From contig SCRA01000060.1 of assembly GCA_004297985.1 (NCBI GenBank), positions 1 to 52,644 on the forward strand: a DNA stretch of 52,644 bases, given 5' to 3'. This DNA is from a bacterium. Its GTDB lineage: Bacteria; Vulcanimicrobiota; Vulcanimicrobiia; Vulcanimicrobiales; SCRA01. The notes under the pieces are model-generated. The model was not told the DNA's origin. It saw only the letters and a list, made by a program, of their open reading frames with translations, and did no database searches. This document shows positions 39,240 to 48,201 of this stretch, piece by piece (the stretch's first letter is position 1; each line of letters begins with the position of its first letter). The position numbers were made by a program, and so were the translations under genes.

Positions 39240-40604
39240 TTGATCCCGCGGTTCATCGGTCGGCGCCATGAGTTGGAGGCGCTCGATCGGCTGGCCGGGC
39301 GGCCTGGCGGCCAGCTGCTTCTCGTCTATGGGCGCCGGCGAATCGGGAAGTCGTATCTCCTCGAGCGTTTCAGTCATGACCGGGCCACCGTTTTCTATCA
39401 GGCTACCCAGCAGGCCGAAGCAATCGAGCTCGCCGCATTCTCCGATCAGATTCGCTCGCTGACCAGGCTTCCGGCGGGCGTTTCGTTTCCAGGATGGGAG
39501 GCCGCGCTCGGTGCGATTACCGAGGCAAGCGCCGGACGACGCCTCATCGTCATTCTCGACGAGTTCCCCTACCTATGCGACTCTACCGGTGGCCTTCCAT
39601 CGATCGTCCAGCGCTGGTGGGACCACCATGGCCGTACCTCCGGCGTGATGTTGATTCTCTGCGGCTCTGCACAGGCATTCATGGAAGAGCTTGATTCGCA
39701 CGCGGCTCCGCTCTTCAGCCGCTTCACTGCCAAGCTTGCTGTCCGCCCGCTCTCCTACCGCGAGGCGGCTGAGTTCGTTCCCACGCTTAGCGTCGCAGAC
39801 AAGGCCCTCACATTCGGCATTCTCGGCGGCACGCCATTCAATCTCGATCAATGGGATGCCGCGCTCGACGTCCGCGGCAACCTGTTGCGGCTCTTCGGCG
39901 ACCCGATGAGCTCCCTTGTCGATTCGGCCGATCGAATCCTCACGGCCGACCTTCCCGATCCACACGTTGCGTACCGCGTGTTGCGTGCGATCGCGCTCGG
40001 TCATAGCCGCTGGACAGAGATTCGCGACTTCGCGAAGGTTCATGATCGCGTGCTCCCACGGCTGCTCGAGATTGGCTTGATCGAGCGCCGCACGCCGGTC
40101 ACCGAAGATCCCGAGAAATCGCGACGTAGTCTCTATCGCATTCCCGATCCATATCTGCGCTTTTGGTTTCGATTCATACTGCGCAACCGTGGCGCGATCG
40201 AGCGCGGTCTTGGAGCCGCTCTGATCGATGAGCAGATTCTTCCGTTCCTCGACCATCAGATGGGTCAGACGTTCGAGGACATGGCGCGAGAGTTCGCGCT
40301 CGATCTCGTTCGCCGCGGTGAGCTTCGCGCCGATGATGTTGGGTTCTGGCAGTCTCCCGATGGCCAACACGAATTCGACGTCGTGGGCGTAGCGCGCCGA
40401 AAGCCGACGTTCATCGGAACGGTGAAGTGGCAGCATGAGCCGCTCGATCGACGTGTCCTCGTCAATCTCGAGGAACACGCACGCGCCCTCGGCGTTGGTA
40501 CGGATATTCCGTGGCTGCTGATCGGCCGCGGTGGTGCCGATCCCTCCCTCCTCACGCGTCCTACGCTGCGTGGCTTCTCGGTCGAGGATCTCTATCGGCC
40601 ATAG
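39240..40604 (+). CDS. AAA ATPase with DUF234-type C-terminus
   Basis: About 454 residues from TTG 39240 (RFIGRRHELEAL is the family N-terminus); the frame is open to 39195. Walker A is VYGRRRIGKSYLL, Walker B LIVILDEFPYLCD, and the sensor LILCGSAQAFMEEL. The C-terminal half has a winged helix (LPRLLEIGLIERRTPV) and the DUF234 nuclease-like region (FEDMAREFALDLVRRG, then EFDVVGVARR). The function of this archaeal-type ATPase family is unknown. It stands alone and is followed by the same relic as the DUF4143 ATPase at 4 kb. Confidence 0.82.
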   Translation: MIPRFIGRRHELEALDRLAGRPGGQLLLVYGRRRIGKSYLLERFSHDRATVFYQATQQAEAIELAAFSDQIRSLTRLPAGVSFPGWEAALGAITEASAGRRLIVILDEFPYLCDSTGGLPSIVQRWWDHHGRTSGVMLILCGSAQAFMEELDSHAAPLFSRFTAKLAVRPLSYREAAEFVPTLSVADKALTFGILGGTPFNLDQWDAALDVRGNLLRLFGDPMSSLVDSADRILTADLPDPHVAYRVLRAIALGHSRWTEIRDFAKVHDRVLPRLLEIGLIERRTPVTEDPEKSRRSLYRIPDPYLRFWFRFILRNRGAIERGLGAALIDEQILPFLDHQMGQTFEDMAREFALDLVRRGELRADDVGFWQSPDGQHEFDVVGVARRKPTFIGTVKWQHEPLDRRVLVNLEEHARALGVGTDIPWLLIGRGGADPSLLTRPTLRGFSVEDLYRP

Positions 40605-40609
40605 GACTT

Positions 40610-40700
40610 TTCAACCTGACGCTGACGCCAGGAAGTGAAGTCATCCCGATGGTGCCGTAACGGGGATGCCGCAACGGTAAGGCCGCGGCGGGACGAGAGG
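40610..40700 (+). pseudogene. C-terminal coding relic, copy B of a two-copy repeat
   Basis: Bases 40610-40654 encode FNLTLTPGSEVIPMV in a frame matching copy A at 5342-5386. A one-base loss then shifts the frame (CCGTAACGG against TGCGTAACGG), and about 17 extra bases separate the next shared block GGCCGCGGC. No start codon. Debris of an unknown gene. Confidence 0.55.
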
Positions 40701-40730
40701 CGCGCGTCATCCCGCCGCGAACTTTCAGAC

Positions 40731-41489
40731 ATGGATATCTTCGCCTGCATCGTTGGCCGTTCGCAGCGGCAGCGTCACTATATGTTTCACTTGGCGCATG
40801 GTGGAGACGATGTCACGCTCGTCTACCCGTTCTGGGTGGTCGTCGGCGCGTCGAAGAAGCCCATCCTCGTCGACACCGGCTTCGCATCGGACGTTGCCCA
40901 GGCGCACGGCGTGACATCCTACGTCGACCCAAGCGAGATGCTTGGGCTGCTCGGTTTTGCGCCGAGCGACGTCGAGACCGTGGTCGTCTCCCACCTGCAC
41001 TACGATCACTTCGGCGTACCGGAGCGTTTTCCGAATGCAGCCTTCGCCGTGCAGCGAGAAGATGTGGATTACTACACCAACCGTGGTCTGAACCACCCGG
41101 CACGGGCTCTCGCCGACGCGAAGAGCTTGGATGCGCTGGCGGGCCTGCGGTCGGCCGGGCGCCTGCGCGAGGTTCAGGGCGATAGCAGCATCACGCAGGA
41201 CCTGCGTGTAGTCCACGTGGGTGGACATACGCCCGGTATGCAGATTGTCGTCTGCGAATCGGGAGCGAGCCGCGTCGTCCTGGCCTGCGACGCCTCACAC
41301 TTCTATGAGAATCTCGAGACGCACACACCCACCGCGCTGATCCACGACTACGAGGACTACGAGCACGGCTTCGATACCATCTCGCAGTTGGCCGCCTCGG
41401 GAAGCTGGCTCCCGGGACACGATCCGCGGATGCTCGATCGCCTCGAGCGCGTCGAACAGAACATCTACCGTGTCCCGAAGAGCACCTGA
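40731..41489 (+). CDS. Metallo-beta-lactamase-fold lactonase-like hydrolase
   Basis: 252 residues. Metal site HLHYDH (His88, His90, Asp92, His93), then His in VHVGGHTPGMQ, Asp in VLACDASHFYEN and His in LPGHDPRM: the full two-zinc set in the AHL-lactonase branch. No signal peptide. Substrates could be acyl-homoserine lactones or another lactone. Adjacent to a convergent carboxymuconolactone-decarboxylase-like gene, which favours a catabolic lactone. No clear ribosome site before the ATG. Confidence 0.85.
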   Translation: MDIFACIVGRSQRQRHYMFHLAHGGDDVTLVYPFWVVVGASKKPILVDTGFASDVAQAHGVTSYVDPSEMLGLLGFAPSDVETVVVSHLHYDHFGVPERFPNAAFAVQREDVDYYTNRGLNHPARALADAKSLDALAGLRSAGRLREVQGDSSITQDLRVVHVGGHTPGMQIVVCESGASRVVLACDASHFYENLETHTPTALIHDYEDYEHGFDTISQLAASGSWLPGHDPRMLDRLERVEQNIYRVPKST

Positions 41490-41492
41490 GCT

Positions 41493-41882
41493 CTAGCCCT
41501 TCTGTTTCTGTTCCTCGCGGTAGCGGTCGATGGCGGCCTTGGCGACCTTGAAGCCTTCGGAGGAGATCGGTACGCCGGCGTACACGCCTACCTGCAGCAG
41601 GATCTCCGCGATCTCATCCTCGGTGACGCCGTTGTTCAGAGCACCGCGGACATGCACTTCGAACTCGTGCCACCGCGCCATGGCGCTGAGCATAGCCAAG
41701 TTGAGCATGCTGCGCGTCTTATAGCTGAGGCCGGGGCGCACCCAGACATTCCCCCAACAATGCTCCGTGGTAAAGTCGATGAAGTGCTGCGAGAAGGCAT
41801 CGGCCTCAGCCTTGCCCTTGTCGACGTATGATGCTCCCAGCACCTCTCTACGAATGCGTTGTCCCTCCGCGATGCGGTCCAT
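41493..41882 (-). CDS. Carboxymuconolactone decarboxylase-family protein
   Basis: 129 residues. AAGGAG lies just before ATG 41882. All-alpha CMD fold: RPGLSYKTRSMLNLAMLSAM, HEFEVHVRGALNNGVTEDEI, AEILLQVGVYAGVPISSEGF. This matches true gamma-carboxymuconolactone decarboxylases more closely than AhpD, since the CxxC pair is missing. Last gene of the ten-gene minus operon. Decarboxylation of an aromatic-derived lactone is possible but unproven. Confidence 0.88.
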   Translation of the reverse strand: MDRIAEGQRIRREVLGASYVDKGKAEADAFSQHFIDFTTEHCWGNVWVRPGLSYKTRSMLNLAMLSAMARWHEFEVHVRGALNNGVTEDEIAEILLQVGVYAGVPISSEGFKVAKAAIDRYREEQKQKG

Positions 41883-41904
41883 ATCATCTCCTTGTCGTGA
41901 GTTG

Positions 41905-42609
41905 CTAGATACCGAGGTAGGATGCGCGGATGCGCTCGTCGTTGATGAGCTCGTCACTCGATCCGTGCAGTGAGATTCGTCCGTTTTCGATCACGTATGC
42001 ACGCGATGCGAAGTCCAGTGCCAGCGACACATTCTGTTCTACCAGCAGGATCGTCACGCCGGTCTGCGCGACGCGCTGCAAGGCTTCGTACATCTCGTCG
42101 ACGATGCGCGGCGCCAAGCCCTGCGAGGGCTCGTCCAGCAGGAGCAGCGAAGGCGAGGCCATCAGCGCTCGGCCGATCGCCAGCATCTGCTGCTCGCCGC
42201 CGGAGAGCGTATCCCCCGCCTGTTGCCGCCGCTCCGCCAATCGCGGGAAGAGCGAGAAGACCAGGTCCAGGCGTTCCCGCCGTTGCGCCGGCTGCTTATG
42301 CGTATAGGCACCGACCAGCAAGTTGTCGATGACGCTCATGCCGGTGAAGATCTGCCGCCCCTCCGGCACGTGCGCGATGCCGAGGGCGGGAACCGCATAC
42401 GGATTCGTACGCTGGAGGTCGATGCCGCGGTACGTCAGCTCCGTTGCGCGCCTGCTGACCAAGCCGGAGATCGCGCGCAGCGTGGTGGTCTTGCCCGCCC
42501 GATTCGAGCCGACCAGTGCCACGCGCTCGCCATCGGCGACCTCCAGCGAGATGCCATGCAGCGCCTCGACGGCTCCATACCAGGCTGAGAGCTCACGAAT
42601 TGAGAGCAC
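41905..42609 (-). CDS. livF: LivF-type ABC ATPase
   Basis: About 234 residues with GTG start 42609, overlapping livG by 17 bases. Walker A is GSNRAGKTT (usually GANGAGKT), signature TLSGGEQQMLAIGRAL, Walker B LLLLDEPSQGLAPRI, and VPEGRQIFTGMSVIDNLLVG as LivF mark. Part of the second complete LIV transporter. Confidence 0.92.
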   Translation of the reverse strand: MLSIRELSAWYGAVEALHGISLEVADGERVALVGSNRAGKTTTLRAISGLVSRRATELTYRGIDLQRTNPYAVPALGIAHVPEGRQIFTGMSVIDNLLVGAYTHKQPAQRRERLDLVFSLFPRLAERRQQAGDTLSGGEQQMLAIGRALMASPSLLLLDEPSQGLAPRIVDEMYEALQRVAQTGVTILLVEQNVSLALDFASRAYVIENGRISLHGSSDELINDERIRASYLGI

Positions 42610-43321
42610 GCGCGAATTTCTCCCCCAAGTATGACTCGACGACGCGTGGGTCACGGCTGACCGCCTCGGGTGTGCCTTCGGCGACAATGCTCCCGGCGTC
42701 CAGCGCCAGGACCCGGTCGCACAGACGCATCAGCGCCCCCATGTTGTGCTCGATCACGATGAGCGTGATGCCCTCGTCCCGCAGCGCGCGCAGGAGGTCC
42801 AGCATGGTGCCGACCTCCGATGCGTTGAGGCCGGCCATCAGCTCGTCGATGAGCAAGAGACGCGGCCGCGTGCACAGCGCGCGCGCCAGCTCCAGACGCA
42901 TGCGATCGACGAGCGCAAGATCGCTCGCCAGGCGCTCTTCGCTGCCGGCAAGGCCGACGCGCTGGAGCGCGGCACGCCCTTCGACGCGCGCCTGAGAGAC
43001 CGTGCGGGCATGGAGCAGGGCCCCTACCAGCGCGTTCTCCAACACGGACATTCCGGCGAAGACGCGCACGATCTGCGAGGTCTTGGTGAGGCCGAGTTGG
43101 CAGATACGATGCGGCTGCAGCCGCTCGATGCGCCGGCCCTCGAAGGTGATCTCGCCGTCGTCGGCACGGATGATGCCGCAGAGAATGTTGAAGAGCGTGC
43201 TCTTCCCCGCCCCGTTGGGCCCGATCAGTCCCACGATCTCCCCGGCCGCCACGCTGAAGCTCACGTCGCCCAGGACCGCGAGGCCGCCGAAGCGCTTGGC
43301 CACCTTGCTGACGGCGATCAT
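42593..43321 (-). CDS. livG: LivG-type ABC ATPase
   Basis: 242 residues. Walker A is GPNGAGKST, Walker B LLLIDELMAGLNASE, switch IVIEHNMGAL. The signature position reads LALVDRMRLELARAL, without LSGGQ, as in one LivG branch. It overlaps livM by four bases and livF by 17. Confidence 0.92.
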   Translation of the reverse strand: MIAVSKVAKRFGGLAVLGDVSFSVAAGEIVGLIGPNGAGKSTLFNILCGIIRADDGEITFEGRRIERLQPHRICQLGLTKTSQIVRVFAGMSVLENALVGALLHARTVSQARVEGRAALQRVGLAGSEERLASDLALVDRMRLELARALCTRPRLLLIDELMAGLNASEVGTMLDLLRALRDEGITLIVIEHNMGALMRLCDRVLALDAGSIVAEGTPEAVSRDPRVVESYLGEKFARALNS

Positions 43322-44319
43322 GGCGACACGGCCTGACTCGGGGCAGCCGGTTTGCGCCGCCGGAAGCGGAGGTCTTTCACGAAGCCGGCGATCCCCAGCG
43401 GCTGGATGACGACGATGGCCACCAAGAGCAAACCGTAGACGATCTTCGCAAGGCCGGCTCCGGCCGCGCTGCCCGAGCCGGTCATGGCTTGCCCCAGCGG
43501 GACCAGCAGCGCCGCGCCGGCCAGCGGTCCCCACCACACCTGGGCCCCGCCGATGATCGCGTAGAGCGCCAACTGGACGGAGAGCGTGATCGAGAGCACC
43601 GAGTCGGGATCGACAAAGCCGGTGATCTGTGCGTAGAGCGTTCCCGCCAGCGCGGAGAGCACCGCACCCAGCATGAACGCGATCATCTTCGTGCGGAAGA
43701 CGTTGATGCCGGCGAGCTTCGCGGCCACCTCGTCGTCGCGGATGGCGCGCAGGCGGTATCCCAGTGGGGAGTACTGCACCCCGCGCGCCAGCGCCAGGGC
43801 GAGAATCACCAGCAGCGCCGCGATCTCGTAGTAATCCTTGGCCTCCGGGAACTGCAGCAGCCACAACGAGTTGCGCACGAACGGCACCGAGATGCCTTGC
43901 GGCCCACCCGTGATCGGCTGCGCGTACTCCACCAGGATGCGCACCATCTCGGCCAGTGCCAGCGTCACCAACGCGAAGTAGGCGCCCCACAGCCGAAAGA
44001 CCAAGAAGCCGATCACGGCCGCCGCCAGCGCGGCGGCGATCGCGCCCAGCGGGCCGCCGATCCACGGGCTGAGGTGGAAGTGGACGAAGAGCATCGTCGA
44101 CACGTACGCGCCGATGCCGAACATCGTCGCTTGCCCAAGCGTGATCTGGTTGGCGTAGCCGCCGATCAGCGTCCAGCCCGCCGCCGCCACCACGTAGACG
44201 CACGTCATGGTGGCGATGCGCATCGTGTAGTCGGAGAGGTGGAGGAGGGGGACGCACAGCAGCGCGATGGCGCCTGCGGCCAAGAGCGCGCGCCGTCCCC
44301 AGAGCGCATCAATGCGCAT
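43318..44319 (-). CDS. livM: LivM-type ABC permease
   Basis: 333 residues with about nine to ten membrane segments. Signatures: TLIGGYANQITLGQATMFGI, VFRLWGAYFALVTLALAEMV, RLRAIRDDEVAAKLAGINVF (ATPase-contact loop) and IIGGAQVWWGPLAGAALL. Overlaps livH by 11 bases. Confidence 0.92.
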   Translation of the reverse strand: MRIDALWGRRALLAAGAIALLCVPLLHLSDYTMRIATMTCVYVVAAAGWTLIGGYANQITLGQATMFGIGAYVSTMLFVHFHLSPWIGGPLGAIAAALAAAVIGFLVFRLWGAYFALVTLALAEMVRILVEYAQPITGGPQGISVPFVRNSLWLLQFPEAKDYYEIAALLVILALALARGVQYSPLGYRLRAIRDDEVAAKLAGINVFRTKMIAFMLGAVLSALAGTLYAQITGFVDPDSVLSITLSVQLALYAIIGGAQVWWGPLAGAALLVPLGQAMTGSGSAAGAGLAKIVYGLLLVAIVVIQPLGIAGFVKDLRFRRRKPAAPSQAVSP

Positions 44320-45175
44320 GACTGTGCCCCAAGAGACCCGACGGCTTGACCATCAGTACCGCCACGAACAACGCAAAGACGACCAAGTTCTGCAGCGCCG
44401 AGGGTAAGAAGAGCGCCGAAAGCGCCTGGGTGATACCAACGATCAGGCTTCCGATGACGGCGCCATTGACGTTGCCGAGCCCGCCGAGCACCGCGATGGT
44501 GAACATGATGACGACGTACTGCAAGCCGATCGTCGGATAGACGTAGGCATACGGCAGGATCACCGCGCCTGCCAGCCCCGCTAAGCCCGCTCCTATGGCA
44601 AAGGCGACCATTCGCACCCGGCTCACGTTGATGCCGCTCAGCGTGGCGGCGACGGCGTTCACCGCCACCGCTCGCATGGCACGGCCAAAGTCCGTGCGGA
44701 CGAGGAAGAAGTACAACACGAGATTGATCGCGGCACCCCAGGCAAACGCGAGCAAGTAGGGGACCGAGATCGGAATGGGCCCCAGCGAGAGCGAGGCCGT
44801 TTGATACGGGACGTGCACGGAGTGGAAGTCGGCACCGAAGAATGCCAGCGCCGCATTCTGCAAGGCGATGGAGATGCCGACCGTCAAGAAGATCTGACTG
44901 ATCTCCGGCCCGTGCAGCACCCGGCGGACCAGCCATCGCTCCAGCACGGCGCCGAGGCCGAAGAGGACGCCGAAGGCGAGCACCGCCGAGAGCATGGGGT
45001 CCAGGTGCAGGGCGACGTAGCTGAAGTAGGCGACATACATGCCTACCATCAGAAACTCGCCCTGCGCGAAGTTGACGATCTCCAAGACGCCGAAGATCAA
45101 CGTCAAGCCGACCGTGATCAGCGCGTACACCCCGCCCACGAGCACGCCGTTGACGAGGGCCTGGAGAATAGCCAC
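44309..45175 (-). CDS. livH: LivH-type ABC permease
   Basis: 288 residues from a GTG that shares its first base with the binding-protein stop. About eight membrane segments. TLIFGVLEIVNFAQGEFLMV, MRAVAVNAVAATLSGINVSR (contact loop) and VLGGLGNVNGAVIGSLIVGI are diagnostic. Confidence 0.93.
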   Translation of the reverse strand: MAILQALVNGVLVGGVYALITVGLTLIFGVLEIVNFAQGEFLMVGMYVAYFSYVALHLDPMLSAVLAFGVLFGLGAVLERWLVRRVLHGPEISQIFLTVGISIALQNAALAFFGADFHSVHVPYQTASLSLGPIPISVPYLLAFAWGAAINLVLYFFLVRTDFGRAMRAVAVNAVAATLSGINVSRVRMVAFAIGAGLAGLAGAVILPYAYVYPTIGLQYVVIMFTIAVLGGLGNVNGAVIGSLIVGITQALSALFLPSALQNLVVFALFVAVLMVKPSGLLGHSHAH

Positions 45176-46392
45176 TACTTGACCGTCTTACCGTTCCAGA
45201 CCGCGGCCTGGACGCCGTGGCTGCTGGCCGGCCAGATGGTCACGAGGTTATGGTTCCGCCACTGCACCATGACCGGGTAAGCATCTTCGTTCAGCCCGTT
45301 GGCATTGAACTTGACGCCGGATCCCGGCATGCCCGCGAATGCGCCGCCCTTGACGTCGAGTGAGGCCAGTGCGTTGCGCAATTCCTCGGAGCTGGAGGCG
45401 CGCGACTTCTGCAGAGCAGCGGCGATGGCGAAGAGGCTGACGGCGTTCTCATACGCTTCGTGCGGCGCGAAGGTGTGATATGCGGCCATGTAGGCCTTCT
45501 CGAAGGGGCCGTACTGATCGTAGGCAGAGGTGTCGATGCTCATGATGTTCTCGGTCAGGGACCCCAGCGTCTGCACGAACTCCGGAATCACGAAGCCGGC
45601 CGCGCCGCCCACGATCTGCACCTTCGAATGGCTCTGCGCAAGCGCGCGGATCATCAAGACCGCATCGGTGAAGTATGAAATCGGGAAGAGGACCTGGGCG
45701 TTGCTGGCATTGATCTTCTGCACCAGTGGGGTCGCGTCGGTCAGGCCATGCGGGTAGGCTTCGAAGAGAGAGACGTGGACGTGCAACGTCTCGGCTTCGG
45801 CCTGCAAGCCTTTGGCTTGCGAGGTGCCGTAGGCCGTGTTCTCGTAGACGATGGCGATGCTCTTGAGCGGGTCGCCGGCGGCCTTGGCGATGTCGACCGC
45901 GTAGTTCAACTGCTTCGAGCCGATGACCGAGGCTTTGGGTACGACTTGGAAGGTGTACTTGTAGCCGCGGCTCGTGAGATCGTCGGTGAACGACATCGTG
46001 AGGAACGGGATGCCTCGCCGCTCGCAGACGGACGAGCTCGTCAGGCTGAGCGAGCTCGCGTAGGCACCGACCACCGCGATGGGGTGGACGTCGTCGATGA
46101 GCCGTGCGGTGGCGTTGGCGGCATCGGCGGGATCGCTCGTGGTGTCGCGAACGACGAGGTTGATCTTCGCCCCGCCCAGCGCTGCGATGCCGCCGCGGTC
46201 ATTGATCTCCTTGGCCGCGAGCTGGAGCCCCTGCACGGACGTCTTGCCGAATGCGGCAAGGCTCCCAGTGAGTGGGAAGACCGCGCCCACGGTCACGGTG
46301 GTTTCCGCCGACGCCGCCGTTGGAACGGCGAGGCCTGCAAACGTCATCGCCAGCGCGAGAACACCCGCGACCAGCTTGGTGAAGTGTCTCAT
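45175..46392 (-). CDS. LIV-type ABC substrate-binding protein
   Basis: 405 residues. A Sec signal peptide is clear: basic start, hydrophobic core, then AVPTAASAE with cleavage near residue 29. The mature part begins TVTVGAVFPLTGSLAAFGKT and contains QLAAKEINDRGGIAALGGAK, the LivK/AmiC pattern. First transport gene of the operon's LivKHMGF set. Its ligand is probably the substrate of the hydrolase and dehydrogenase genes before it. Confidence 0.92.
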   Translation of the reverse strand: MRHFTKLVAGVLALAMTFAGLAVPTAASAETTVTVGAVFPLTGSLAAFGKTSVQGLQLAAKEINDRGGIAALGGAKINLVVRDTTSDPADAANATARLIDDVHPIAVVGAYASSLSLTSSSVCERRGIPFLTMSFTDDLTSRGYKYTFQVVPKASVIGSKQLNYAVDIAKAAGDPLKSIAIVYENTAYGTSQAKGLQAEAETLHVHVSLFEAYPHGLTDATPLVQKINASNAQVLFPISYFTDAVLMIRALAQSHSKVQIVGGAAGFVIPEFVQTLGSLTENIMSIDTSAYDQYGPFEKAYMAAYHTFAPHEAYENAVSLFAIAAALQKSRASSSEELRNALASLDVKGGAFAGMPGSGVKFNANGLNEDAYPVMVQWRNHNLVTIWPASSHGVQAAVWNGKTVK

Positions 46393-46415
46393 GGTTTCCC
46401 CTTGTCGTCAGAGAG

Positions 46416-47342
46416 TCACTGAGGTATAGCGGAGAGCTCGAAATGCGCCCACGTTTCAAGCAGCGTCATCACGCGCGTGAGATCCGCGGAGCTGCCCAGC
46501 GCCTCACGCGCGAATAGGTAGTGCTCCTCCGTTGCCGCGAGCATGGGAGCGGGCATGTTCAGCTCGCGGGAGAGCGACGCGGCGATGCTCAGGTCTTTGG
46601 CCATCAGCCCCACCGAGAAGCCGTAGTCGAAGGTGCGCGGCAGGACGGCGTTCGGGATCTTGACTTCCACGGCGTGCGAGCGGCCCGTGCTCGTCTTCCA
46701 GATGTCTACCATGACTTGCGGGTCCAGCCCGGCGCGCGCCCCGACGAGCAGGGCCTCGGACGATGCCCACATCGACACGGCCGAAAGGAAGTTGTTCAGG
46801 GCCTTCAACGTGTCGCCCGCGCCGATCGCGCCGACATGGCGTATGTTCTTGCACATGTGGGCGAGGAGCGGACGGTAGCGCTCGAGTACCGCGGCATCTC
46901 CGCCCACCATGGTCGTCAGCTCGCCGGTCTTGGCGCGCGGAACGCCGCCGCTGACCGGGGCGTCGAGCATCGCAACGTTCTGCTTTGCGAGCTCCGCCGC
47001 CAGACGCTGCGTCTCCGAAGGCGCAGAGCTCGACATGTCGATGACGATACGCCGCTCGCCGGCATGGCCGCGCAAGGCGCCGTGCTCGCCGAGGATCGCT
47101 TCGCGCACGTGCTGGTCCGTCGGCAGGCTCGTGATGACGACGTCGCCGGGCAGCGCATCGGGCTGGGTGCCGGTGGCGACTCCCTGTCCAACGAACGGCG
47201 CGAGGGCGGCTTCGTTGACGTCGGCTACGGCAATGTCCACGCCGGCCTTCAGCAGGCAGTGCGCCATCGGGTTGCCCATGTGGCCGACGCCGATGAAGAG
47301 GACGCGGTGTGTATCGTTCAAAGCAGGCTTATTCCACTCCAT
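46416..47342 (-). CDS. Beta-hydroxyacid dehydrogenase family protein
   Basis: 308 residues. N-terminal NAD(P) motif VLFIGVGHMGNPMAHCLL, DMSSSAPSETQRLA, substrate motif DAPVSGGVPRAKTGELTTMV, and the catalytic lysine in TLKALNNFLS. These are the four signatures of 3-hydroxyisobutyrate/tartronate-semialdehyde-type reductases. It overlaps the upstream hydrolase gene by 14 bases. It may oxidise a 3-hydroxy acid released by that hydrolase. Confidence 0.92.
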   Translation of the reverse strand: MEWNKPALNDTHRVLFIGVGHMGNPMAHCLLKAGVDIAVADVNEAALAPFVGQGVATGTQPDALPGDVVITSLPTDQHVREAILGEHGALRGHAGERRIVIDMSSSAPSETQRLAAELAKQNVAMLDAPVSGGVPRAKTGELTTMVGGDAAVLERYRPLLAHMCKNIRHVGAIGAGDTLKALNNFLSAVSMWASSEALLVGARAGLDPQVMVDIWKTSTGRSHAVEVKIPNAVLPRTFDYGFSVGLMAKDLSIAASLSRELNMPAPMLAATEEHYLFAREALGSSADLTRVMTLLETWAHFELSAIPQ

Positions 47343-48201
47343 ATCGTGCCGCGGCGTGTGGCCGCATGTCGCGGAGCACGGGCGAGACGTACTCTCGAAA
47401 ACGCTGGTAGTGCTCGATCATCGGAAAGTGGCCGATCTCCGGCATGATGGTGACCTGCGCCCCGGGGATCAAGGCGCCGGCCTCGCGCGTTGCCTCGGGA
47501 AGACAGGAGTAGTCGTACTCGCCGGTCAGCAGCGCCACCGGGCAGGCACGGGTATCGACGCGGGCCAATTCGGCACGCGCGTCCCACGGCTCGCCGTAGA
47601 AGGCTAGATCGCCCGCGTAGACGCCGGGGGCGCCTTGCGCGTAGTACCAGGCATTCTCTCGTCGATAGATCTCCGGCGACTGCGGCGCGCACAGGCCCAG
47701 CGTGTAGCCGGCGGCAAGCTCGCATCGGTCGATGCCGGGATTCTCGAGATACTCGTTGATGCGTCCGGTGACGTACGCGGCGCTCTCGATGCCGATCGCT
47801 CCGGCAATACGGTCGGCGTGATGGGCCGCCAGACGCAGCACGATCTGGCCGCCCATCGAGCAGCCCATGATAACGGGGCGCCCCAAGCCAAGACCCTCGA
47901 TGACCGCGAGCACGATGCGCTCGTAGTGCGCGGCTTGCAAGCGGTATGGGCTCTCCCACCAGGTGCCCAGCGGCTGCGAGCGCCCGTGGAAGGGGAGGTC
48001 GAAGGCCACGACGCGCCACGCGCGCGTGATTTCCGAGTCGTTGAGGAGGTAGCGGAATTGCCGGCTGTCGGCGCCGGCGGTATGGAGGCAGAGGAGCACC
48101 GGGCCGCTGCCGGCCTCTTCGAAGTAGATGCGCGCGCGCTCGCCGGCCACGTCGATCGAAGCGTACCGTCCGACGGCCTGCTCCAGCTCAGCGGCTGCCA
48201 A
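47329..48201 (-). CDS. Alpha/beta-hydrolase
   Basis: 290 residues. Nucleophile Ser115 in MGCSMGGQI, oxyanion region LCLHTAGADSRQ, acid in LLTGEYDYSC and His in PEIGHFPMIEH. No signal peptide. The family includes hydrolases of ring-cleavage products, enol-lactones and esters. Overlaps its neighbours by 14 bases on each side, so it is tightly tied to this pathway. Confidence 0.9.
   Translation of the reverse strand: MAAAELEQAVGRYASIDVAGERARIYFEEAGSGPVLLCLHTAGADSRQFRYLLNDSEITRAWRVVAFDLPFHGRSQPLGTWWESPYRLQAAHYERIVLAVIEGLGLGRPVIMGCSMGGQIVLRLAAHHADRIAGAIGIESAAYVTGRINEYLENPGIDRCELAAGYTLGLCAPQSPEIYRRENAWYYAQGAPGVYAGDLAFYGEPWDARAELARVDTRACPVALLTGEYDYSCLPEATREAGALIPGAQVTIMPEIGHFPMIEHYQRFREYVSPVLRDMRPHAAARYGVE

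Noticed and set aside
42593-44257. A 554-codon frame suggesting a LivM-LivG fusion
   Set aside because: Its first half is a shadow frame of livM; livG starts at ATG 43321, four bases before the end of livM.
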